This document shows positions 52,555 to 61,793 of a DNA stretch of 64,000 bases, piece after piece; the first letter of the stretch is position 1; each line of letters opens with the position of its first letter. The translations under genes and the position numbers were made by a program. This stretch comes from Triglochin maritima (Eukaryota > Streptophyta > Magnoliopsida > Alismatales > Juncaginaceae): assembly GCA_963682175.1 (NCBI GenBank), contig OY821771.1, positions 42,738,201 through 42,802,200 on the forward strand, written 5' to 3'. The notes beneath the pieces are model-generated. The model was not told the DNA's origin. It saw only the letters and a list, made by a program, of their open reading frames with translations, and searched no databases.

Positions 52555-53095
52555 ATATACCCTACCCTAAACCCAACGTAATATGCCACAATATCACGTC
52601 GGGTTCAGGGTAGGGTATAACACGTCGGCAGTTCGGGCTTAGATCGACGTCGGGTGGGGGCGGAGGAAACAAGATTAAGACGTCGTGTGTTGTGGGAGAG
52701 AGTGAGAGTGAGGGAGAGGTATATATTTCAAAAATAATAATTACAAAACACGTCAGTTTTAATAAAACCCGACGTGATATATGCACATGTCACGTTGGTT
52801 TTTGTTAAACCGACGTAACATATTTTTCAAAAATTGGTGATATTTTTAAAAATAAAAGGCAAACACGTCGGTTTAACAAAAACCAACGTGATATACGCAT
52901 ATGTCACGTCAGTTTTTGTTACGCCGACGTGACATATTTTTCAAATTTTGGTTATATTTTTAAAAATAAAAGGAAAACACGTTGGTTTAACGAAAATCGA
53001 TGTGATATATTAACATGTCACGTCGGTTTAACAACAACCGACGTGAGAAGGTCATTTCACATTGGTTGTTAAATACGTGACGTGATATGCCGACA
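52555..53095. repeat. ACGTCGG inverted and tandem repeats, CACTA-like subterminal array
   Basis: Many short hairpins of the form CACGTCGGTTTAACAAAAACCRACGTG. From about 52748 a unit of about 115 bp repeats (starts near 52748, 52863 and 52977), each holding two such hairpins separated by an AT-rich linker. This resembles subterminal arrays of CACTA transposons in plants, but no CACTA terminus or 3-bp duplication was found. Confidence 0.6.
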
Positions 53096-53691
53096 TCAAA
53101 GTGCTTCGAATTTTGTCTTATATATACTAATTAAGTTTTGTGAAACTTCTCCATTAGTTGTATTACTATATTGGGATGTACTTTACAATTCCTATTATCT
53201 AATCCTTCAATCACATGTTATCATCTTCTATGAATTCTATTACTGAAGTGCTTCGAATCATTGCTATTTGACTCGGACCTCTTCTAAAGAATCGAAGTAT
53301 TTGGAATTATTTGTTTTCTAAGTATAAAGCACTTCCACCCCCACGTTTAACGTACTTCCTTGGAGGCAACAAAGTTGGGATCTAGACTTCATTACGTAAG
53401 TGACAAGGTTAACTCACACTTGTCCCGAACTCGTTCATGATGATTTTTATTTTGATAATGACTTATAAGTGAATATAACCCGTTCGGCGTAATGTCATTG
53501 TAGCTATGATGAATTGACGAAATGTCATTGAAAAATCAGGGATTATTTGATTGTTTTGAGATTCAAGTAGTATGATAGGTATGGCGTCCTACATATCCAA
53601 TTCAAATGATGTAAGGAAGTGTTGTGCGGTAGTTTAGCTATTGCTATCGTATTTAATTAGACTGTCTTAGTCAACAATACATATAGTCTAA

Positions 53692-53940
53692 CAAGTTGAA
53701 AATGTAGATAGTGACGAGACAAATGATGGTGAGACAAAGGGTGAGATAAAAGGTCAGGAGATAGACATTGTTCATGTAGATCCAACACCATATCCAGAGC
53801 TGCATGACATGTTTTGTCATATTATAGACGTAGAACCTGATAACATTGAACATGAAGCTGTCATCAACAATGATTTATGGTCATTGTTATCTCTACCAGA
53901 TTTGAAGCACTTGCCAACACTAGATCTTAATGAGAATTAG
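53692..53940 (+). other. Unrecognised acidic open frame
   Basis: About 80 codons without stop, rich in Asp and Glu (EIDIVHVDPTPYPELHDMF, then WSLLSLPDLKHLPTLDLNEN). No start codon in good context and no family recognised; possibly a remnant of a transposon protein. Confidence 0.2.
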
Positions 53941-54152
53941 ATTCGAGATTTAATGATTGAGAACGCTGAATATTGAATTGATACACAGAATGAAGTTACT
54001 AACTCTGAAGATGGATATGGTTATTGATTGTATAGAATTTTTGTAACAAAAGAAGATTTTTTAAATCATTTAAAAATTGGCATCTGCAAAAAAAATCAAT
54101 TGAAAATGATGGTGTCGAGAAAAAAATTATTTACAACTTCGCAAAAAAAAGG

Positions 54153-54254
54153 TTGGACTTGTGCTTTTCGAGGAATCCTTACCCGCGCTATAATTTGGTG
54201 TTCCTCGAGGAGGTGTGGACAGGTTCTTTTCGAAGTAGTTATGAGTGTGGTAAT
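54153..54254 (+). pseudogene. Partial copy of the acyltransferase gene, left piece
   Basis: Aligns with about 50884-50993 of the acyltransferase gene, sharing AATCCTTACCCGCGCTATAA and TGGTGTTCCTCGA. Only the 3' end of the gene was copied; the join with unrelated sequence lies near 54150. It ends at the 5-bp GTAAT that flanks the solo LTR. Confidence 0.85.
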
Positions 54255-54646
54255 TGCTATATCCTAACCCTTACTTATGTTTTAATGGTGTTTAGGAGGT
54301 GGATTAGTGAAGGATTGAGATGGACGACTGAGATCGAGTGTGGAAAGAGTATATAAGGTTTGGGTTTTTACTCTCTCTCTCTCTCTCACACGAACTCATC
54401 TCTCTCACTCACTCTCTCTCTCCCCCATGCATTCTCTCTCTCCCTTAGGCTAGCCGGAGGACCTGGTTTGGAGTGGCTGGGAGGAGCTTGATCGATGGTC
54501 GGAGTGGAGGTGTTCGTCGGAGAAGCTCCGGATGCGAGGAGTTCTCGAGGAAAACGCTCGCCGTTGTTTCTTCTAAGGCTTCTTCAAGCCTTAAGGTATG
54601 TCAAGCTTGCTTTTGCGCTCAACTATTATTAGTGTGGAGGTGTGGG

Positions 54647-55221
54647 CGGTCGACGGTAGGCCGTTTTGGCTCGTCGGACCAGCATAACAGTTTCTGCACT
54701 AAAATTGGTCGACCGGTTTTCTGGGTTCGGTCGACCGGTTATAGTGTATTTTTGGGCAAATCTCTCGCACCGGTCGAACGATACCCTGTGGGTGGTCGAC
54801 CGGCTGTGCAATTCTAGCGAGAGATGGATGCTCTGGGTATTCTCGGTCGAACGAGACCCTTTTGCCGGTCGACAGAAAGTACTGTTGTAGGTCGGTTGAG
54901 ACGTTGACCATCCAAACGGTCGACCACCTGTTTGACTTGTCCGACCGACGACTTAAGTTAACTTAATGGCCGGTCGACCGGAAGTGTGGTTGCGGTTCGA
55001 CCGTGCAGTGTGGATCGTTGGTGAGTTCTACTGGAGGTTTTCGGTCGACCGGAAGTCTTGGGTCGTCCGACCGTTTGATCATGGTTTGCGAAAATGAATT
55101 TCTTACTGGTGCTTTTCGGTCGACCAGTCTCCCTTTCCGTTCGACCGATTGACAGGTTTTTCGGTTGGGTCAGTTCTCTAGGTGAGGATCGGTCGACCGA
55201 AAGACAGATTTTGTTCGACCG
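54647..55221. repeat. Array of paired CGGTCGACCG palindromes (solo LTR)
   Basis: Eight clear pairs start at 54706/54728, 54771/54793, 54844/54866, 54917/54938, 54971/54994, 55042/55064, 55117/55138 and 55190/55212 (21-23 bp apart). A degenerate cluster begins at 54647. Successive pairs are 54-75 bp apart. As in the other LTRs the second member often keeps only TCGACCG or CCGACCG. Confidence 0.88.
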
Positions 55222-55359
55222 TTTTTACACAGTTTGGTGTTTTTGTGTTGTTGTTGATTGGCTAGAAGGCAACGGGTTCACCGGCCCTTTTGGGGGCAAC
55301 GGACGGACAGGCCAGCCCTATAGCAATCAGTGGTAACACGTGGAAGGGAATTGGGATTG

Positions 55360-55485
55360 TTGTCGTCGTGGCTCCGACAATTGAGGCAAAACCGTGGCTC
55401 CGGCGAATGAGGCATGTTTTATTTGTCGCCGTGGCTCCGACAATTGATGCAAAACCGTGGCTCCGGTAACACTGAGGCAAGGGTG
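55360..55485. repeat. 63-bp tandem duplication in the solo LTR
   Basis: Two units begin TTGTCG near 55360 and 55423. Each carries two copies of CGTGGCTCCG separated by an ACAATTGA...GCAAAAC segment. The chromovirus LTR has GTGCCGG repeats at the equivalent place downstream of its array. Confidence 0.8.
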
Positions 55486-56017
55486 TGGTTGTTTGGCCGT
55501 GTTTTGGACCGGGGATGCCTTGTGTGCACGAGTGTTGGTGGGTTGGGGTGAGAGGACCCTTGAGACCCAGGTTGTCGGTTCAGCTATGGCCGGGATAGAG
55601 GTCCCGGGAACTTAGCGGTTTTTGTCTGTTGTGATTTTTATTACGCATAACATGTTTCATTATTGTTCATATATTTGTTAGGGCTTGACATACATGGTTT
55701 TCTTTTGGAAACTCAGACATGTTTCATGTCTGCTTTTCAGGCCGAGAGCGGCGGTAGGCGGGTGGTGACTGCGGAAGGGGGTGTTCGGGACCGGATCCTG
55801 CTTTCCTTCCTTTTTGAGGTGATTGTGATTACACATGTATATTTTATGTTATGAACTTTTGATGTAATCACATTCTTTTGTAAACTCGATCACATATATA
55901 TATATATATATATTATATGTTGGTGTGCCGTGTGTGTATGTCTTTTCGTAATGTCCTCGCTTGATTGTATGTTTTAAATTTTAAAGTTTCCGCTGCGTTT
56001 GAGGACGTTACAGTAAT

Positions 56018-56122
56018 TACATTCAAAAGGTTATTGGAGATGAATTCAAAAGGTTATTGGAGATGAACTAGGGTACGATTGCATCAGATGATTGCAGGGA
56101 ACGATGGGAGGATTCGTTCGCG
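56018..56122 (+). pseudogene. Partial copy of the acyltransferase gene, right piece
   Basis: Continues the copied gene after the solo LTR (AAGGTTATTGGAGATGAA, then GATGATTGCAGGGAACGATGGGA). A 23-bp segment holding AAGGTTATTGGAGATGAA is duplicated in tandem, and about 30 bp present in the parent gene are missing. Aligns with about 50990-51080 of the parent. Confidence 0.82.
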
Positions 56123-56847
56123 TTAAAATCGATCGATCGATGGTTAGAACGTCGTTTACGTTTGTATGCCGTCGGGTATTGTAAGGTTCAAGTTCTCTTT
56201 GTACCCTTTTATTCCTGTTTATATTATTTCTTATTATTTGTTTTTAGTCGCTCTGTGTAATTCTGTATTTGTAAGTCCAAATTAATTATTGTATGCGATG
56301 TGAGTTCCTATGCTCTTGAATATCAAGTAATGATTTTGAAGGGATGATGTTGATATGGAATCTGGAATTGTTATTACCAAAAAATTGTTATCATTAATGG
56401 GTTGTTGGAATCTGTGAGATTCAAGAAAGTGTCGAATTATGTAGGTTTGAGATATGAGTGATTCTATCTTATAATCGACACAATTTTTTTTGGAGTTTCT
56501 TGGATTATTCACTTTTTAATTCTCAGTTCTTGACAGGTATCTTCATAATCTTCATTTCGTTTTAAGGAATTTTTTCGTTGGATTATTAAATCTCAAAATC
56601 AGCACTCAAACACACTACATGCCAGCTATAAATCACATTCATTCTTGATTTTTACTAATCAAAATTTGACTATCAAAATATAATTACAAAAAACAACTCT
56701 AAACTTAAAAAAATAAAAACAAACCAATCGAACTCGACAAGACAATTGTCAAAACCGCAACTCCAAAATCCCACAAACGAATCAAAGCATAAAATCCCAG
56801 AACCAAAACCGAATCACTCACAACTAACCACACCTGAAGACACCACA
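56123..56847. other. Upstream region of the hydrolase gene
   Basis: AT-rich DNA expected to hold the promoter and 5' UTR of the gene starting at 56848. An in-frame extension upstream to 56746 exists but has no ATG. Confidence 0.45.
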
Positions 56848-59800
56848 ATGGAGACTAACGGAGCTCCCTCTCCCACCTCCTCCTCCTCCTCTCTGATCTT
56901 CCTCGGGACGGGCTGCTCCAGCGCCGTCCCCAACGTCCTCTGCCTCATCCGCCCCTCCGACCCGCCCTGTCCCGTCTGCTTCAACGCCCTCTCCTCTCCT
57001 CCTCACCTCAACCCCAACTACAGGTGGGTCCCACTCTCCCTCCCATTCCCATTCCCATTCCCATTCCCCCGAATCACACCTTCCCGGATCCCCCTAATGC
57101 CGACCGGATCTGTGCTGTACGTTCAGGTGCAACACGTCGCTGCTGGTCGACTACTACGACGGAAGGGACCACAAGTACGTCGCTATCGACGTCGGCAAGA
57201 CCTTCAGGGAGCAGGCGCTGCGGTGGTTCACCAAATACCGGATTCCTCAGCTTAACTCGGTGAGGATTCCTTTTTTTCTTCTTTTATTTTTAGGGCTGTT
57301 GTGAGATTTGGATGATTGGTGTATAGATCGTTTTGACGCACGAGCACGCTGATGCGATTCTGGGGCTGGACGATGTCAGGGCTGTGCAGCCGTTTAGTCC
57401 CACCAATGATATCATACCAACTCCGATCTATCTCACTCGGTTTGCTATGGACAGGTGAGATGATCACACTTTTCCAATTCTCTCAGTGTACATTGTCATT
57501 TGAGTAATACATGGCTTAAATGGCGAATTTCCATTTGAAAACCAATTGCTGTCCAACGAAAAAACTTGCGATCTTGTAGATTTAGAATAGCGTTCCTTGG
57601 TTACTATCATTAGCAGTTTTTACCATTCAAAACACTGGATAATTGAGTGTCCATTTGTGCCAAATACAGGTAATCAGAATGTTTGTGTAGGTAAGTACAT
57701 GAAGTTGGCTGGCAATAGAAAGGTGTGATCCAACCATTTTTAATCAACGGCATGTGAAATAGGTTTTAGGAGACAAGTGTGTTCTCATCGTTGTCTTTTT
57801 GCAAAGCTTCAGTATGCATTTATATCATCAAATTGTAAGTTGTAAGGACACATTTGGAATCCGACGTAATCTTTTTGAATTGTTTCAACTGAAACAGTGT
57901 TGCTGAAAAATTTCCATACTTAGTGCCAAGGAAGTTGAGAGATGGGGAAGAAGTGAGGCGCGTAGCTCAACTTGACTGGAATATCATTGAGAGCGATTGT
58001 GAGAAGCCATTTGTAGCATCAGGGCTGCAGTTTGTTCCGCTACCAGTTATTTGTCTTATTTCTTATTCCCTGGATTATCTATGTTTTGTTTTGTTTTGTT
58101 TTGTTATTCATACCAGTCTTCTCAAATTCGTTGCTTGTGGGTACAGGTAATGCATGGAGAGGACTATGTTTCATTGGGGTTCCTTTTTGGTGAGAAGTCG
58201 AGAGTTGCGTACATCTCAGATGTATCCCGTTTTCCTGCCAAAACAGAACATGGTAGGGTTCCTCTTTAATATTTATTTTAAGAGATGATAGCTACCTAGT
58301 TGAGTTGGCTCAACCTTTTACGGGAGATTTTATTGCCTACTGAGGCATATTCTAGAAACAAATTGCCAAGGTCTAGACAAGAGGGTAACTATGGCTGCAC
58401 ATTCGTATGTCATTCTTGCAACAGTACTCAAAACAACTGAACCTAAGTGTACAAACCTATGACACGAATCCTGCTTTAACTGGGATTCACAATAGCTCTG
58501 TCACGCCAAATATCCAAATCAACACAATCCACATTAGGCAAATTCTGTAGAATCAAACCTTATCTGGAATTTTGCAGTATAATTGTCAAACAATGTTTTT
58601 TATTATGAATTTGTAACTTTATACTTATTGCTTTCCAGTAGGTGGTCAGTTTACAATACCTGAGTTTAGCAAATGTCATGGTTTGTGGTGAGTTGTGGAA
58701 AAGTAAAAAAAAAAAATCGAAGTATCTCTTTGTAAACTCATGTCTTGTAGAGTCTCTCGAATTCAATGTGTACGCCACATTTCTCTTAAAGCAAAAAGAT
58801 TTTCTGCTTGATAAAATACGCTTTGTATCTCTTAGGAACAACATTTGCATTTTGGCATGTGTTTCCAAAACTCAAATTTTCCAACCTAGTTTTTCCAGGA
58901 TAAAGGAGGAGAGTTGCAATAGGTGTTGCGAATCAGCGTAAAACCTCATCTACTATCATGGAAATGAAGCTTAACAAAAAATTACGTTTGGGGCGTTACC
59001 CTCTTAGCGACACGCTGCATCGAGCTTCGAATGTAGTGATTTAAAGTAAACAAGGATCTATGCATCATACTCGACGGGTGTGAACGATAAGGAAGCTAGT
59101 CAAGGGGTGACACCACCTTAGTGGCACACTGCATTTGCCCCCGGATGTAGTGCACAAGAAGCGAGGATTTTTGTACTTTACTCAGTGGATGCGGGGGGCA
59201 ATGAAGATGAGGACTATATGATTCACGTAGGTAGTTGAAATGGTGGCTCATTGACAGGAAAATCAAGAGAGTTAGTGAAAAAGTAATTGAACACCATTTA
59301 AGGAGAGACACAACTGTAAAAGATAATCAATTGAGTTTATGCTTAGAAGGTCGACAATCGATGTCATATTCTTGATCAGGCAACTCATGGAGACGTATAG
59401 AGGACAAAAGAAAGACTTACGCATGTTTTTTATTGATTTAGAGAAGACTTATGATAGAGTTCCGAGAAGTGTTATGTGGTGGGCCATTGATAAGAAGAAA
59501 ATATCAACAAAATATGATAACTTGATTAAAAATATGTACGAAGAATGAAATCTAGCATAAGAGTATGCAATAGTGAGACCAGTGCTTCCCGAATTAGGAT
59601 TGAACGTCACCTGGGATCAACTTTATGTTTGTATCGTTTTGCTTTAATGATAGATGAGGTAACAAAAGATATACAGTTTGATGTTCTATGTTGTATGTTT
59701 TTTGGAGATGATGTGGTACTAATTGATGTTGTACTAATTGGTGAGAATAGGATAGGTGTTGAGAGGAAACTAAAGTGGTGGAGGGACACTTTTGAAACAA

Positions 59801-61793
59801 AATGTTTTAAACTAAGTAGATCTAAAACTGAATATGTGAAGTGTTGTTTCAACACTGTCGACATTGATGATGAAGATATCAGATTTGATGGTCAAGAGGT
59901 GGGCATGAGAGATATTTTTAGATATCTTAAGTTAATACTTCAAAATGATGTGAAAATCGACGAAGATGTTAGTCATAAGATTATGTCAGGGTGAATGAAA
60001 TAACGACAATCATCAAATATCTTATGTGACAAGAAGATCACTCTTAAGTTAAAAGGAATTTTTTATCGGACTGCTATAAGACCAACGATGTTGTATGGAG
60101 CGGAATGTTGGGTTACGAAAAGACATGTGCAAAAGATAAGTGTGAGTGAAATAAGGATGTTGTGGTGATGTGTGGACATACGTGCATGGATCAGATTATA
60201 AGTGAGGAAATTCGCGAAAGAGTTGGAAGTTGTCCGAATAGAGAAGAAACTTATATAACATAGGCTGAAATGATTTGGACATGTACAAAGAGGACCTATA
60301 GAGACCAGTTAGAAGGGGAGTGTTGAGTTGTGATGAAGACATAAAAAAAGTGAGACGCAAACCAAAATTAACTTGGGAGGAAGCGATTAAAATATACCTA
60401 AAAGATTGGAATATTTCCGGGGATTTGGTGTTGGATAGGAATGCGTGGAAGAAGAATATGTACGTGCCCAAACTGTGATTCTTTTAGCGTACCCCAACTA
60501 GTTAGGGATTAAAGGCATTGTTGTTACATAAAAACCCTCATCATATTGTGTTAAAGTTTTTCTCTTGTGTGTTTATACAGGCGTATCTGAAATTAGAAAC
60601 AAAGATGAGCCGACTTAACACAACTACTTTTCTAGCTACTCTTGTGTAATTGCTCTCTCCATTTTCCACAATATCCTTGCTTGTAGCCAATCATTCATAC
60701 TGTAATCATTTTCCCATGGAACCTTTAGCTATTTTGTCTTTTTTTTCCACGTCTAACAAAGTGGTGATTTGTATCTTTGCTTCCTTCCATTGTTCATGGA
60801 TTAAGTGGTGTGAAATTAAAATATTCCTCAAATAAATGAGTGTAAATTTCACATGAAGACATCTGATTTCCTTCTGCAGTTATATCAAAATCTGGAGGAC
60901 AGCTCAACCTTCTTATCATAGATACTCTGTACAAGGTCAGTTTGAGGTATAAGACAATGTTGTCAGACTTTTTAGAAATTTTAGATAGTGAGGTTTCTCA
61001 TACAGCAGTTGTTGGCGTGTTATCTATTAATGCCTCATTCACCAATTAGTAAATGGTATGTTTACTCGTTTATCCAATTACAAAACAATAAGGTGTCTGT
61101 TTTTTTGTATGTGTAAGTGAGGACTTATTATCATGATTTTTGGTTAATTACACGCGGTTAACCTTTTTGGAACACTTTATTAGTGTCGTTCCTCCTGATA
61201 TCTCGTTTTCTTTTCTTTTGCAGAATGGCTCCCATAATACACACTTCTGTTTTCCTCAGGTTGGAATTTTATTGCTCAAGAGTTTAACATTTGTAAAAAC
61301 TTTTTGTGCGTCTTACTCTGTGACCTTGACTACTTTCAGACACTTGATGCTGTGAAGAGGATCTCTCCAAAGCGTGCCTTACTTGTAGGGATGACTCATG
61401 AATTTGACCATGAGAAGGACAATGAGTTTCTGAAAGAATGGTCTCAGAGGTCAGTTGGCAATTTGTCCAAGTAATATTGCTCTAACGAGGGCCCTTGTGG
61501 TTCAAATTATTCACGTTCACGCTAGTGAGATTATGTTATGGTAAATTACTTTGGAGTGCTTAAGAGCCTTTATAAATTTGCCATTCAAGAATCTATACTA
61601 TTCTGATTATTAAATTGGTTCTTACTTCTTATGGTCAATGATTATTAATTGAGACTCTTTTATCTGTTAGCAGCTTAATGCAGAAACGTTTTAGTTTTGT
61701 ACATACTTGATGATGCTAACTTAGTCTCTATTCAGGGAAGGGATTGAAGTGCAACTTGCCCATGATGGTCTGAGAGTGTTCATTGACTTGTGA
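56848..61793 (+). CDS. Metallo-beta-lactamase-fold hydrolase
   Basis: Nine exons: 56848-57023, 57127-57259, 57327-57454, 57898-58045, 58147-58252, 60880-60935, 61224-61259, 61340-61449 and 61736-61793; 316 residues, all joints in frame with GT-AG introns. The protein opens with a beta-strand and FLGTGCSSAVPNV, a glycine-rich start common in this fold, and has the metal-binding THEHAD motif (His108, His110, Asp112), YISDVSRF around 221 and MTHEFDHE near 277 as later candidate ligands. It resembles plant and fungal proteins annotated as hydrolase C777.06c-like and bacterial PhnP-type cyclic phosphodiesterases. The substrate in plants is not established. METNGAP is taken as the start, the first ATG in frame. 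Intron 1 has a CATTCC repeat, and intron 5 (about 2.6 kb) holds a LINE. Confidence 0.88.
58951..60528 (+). mobile_element. 5'-truncated RTE-type LINE in intron 5 of the hydrolase gene
   Basis: Reverse-transcriptase pieces in several frames: VIEHHLRRDTTVKDN, FMLRRSTIDVIFLIRQLME, MFFIDLEKTYDRVPR and FFGDDVVLID (the FxDD box), then a decayed C-terminus and a 3' end CCCCAACTAGTTAGGGATT...GGCATTGTTGTT typical of plant RTE elements. Likely edges are given by TAAAACCTCATC (58939-58950) and TAAAAACCCTCATC (60529-60542), a probable diverged target duplication. The first 250 bp contain two related segments, each including a TTAG(C/T)G(A/G)CACRCTGCAT word. Many stops: long dead. Same direction as the host gene. 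Confidence 0.8.

Larger units (their letters stand above)
54255..56012 (+). mobile_element. Solo LTR related to the chromovirus LTR
   Basis: A 1,758-bp LTR starting TGCTATATCCTAACCC and ending GAGGACGTTACA, flanked by GTAAT on both sides (54250-54254 and 56013-56017). Start, end and general layout resemble the chromovirus LTR at 21919 (CCTAACCC near the start, TTTTAAATTTTAAA and TTTCCGCTGC near the end), but the sequence is clearly diverged. There is no internal domain, so the element was removed by recombination between its LTRs. It contains CT-rich leader-like sequence, a palindrome array and a 63-bp duplication. Confidence 0.9.

Noticed and set aside
56746..56847. N-terminal extension of the hydrolase
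   Set aside because: The extended frame starts at TTG, has no ATG before 56848 and shows no conserved sequence.
58290..58340. Possible second SINE (GAGTTGGCTCAACC) in the hydrolase intron
   Set aside because: Only a box-A-like word was seen; no box B at proper spacing, no tail and no direct repeats.
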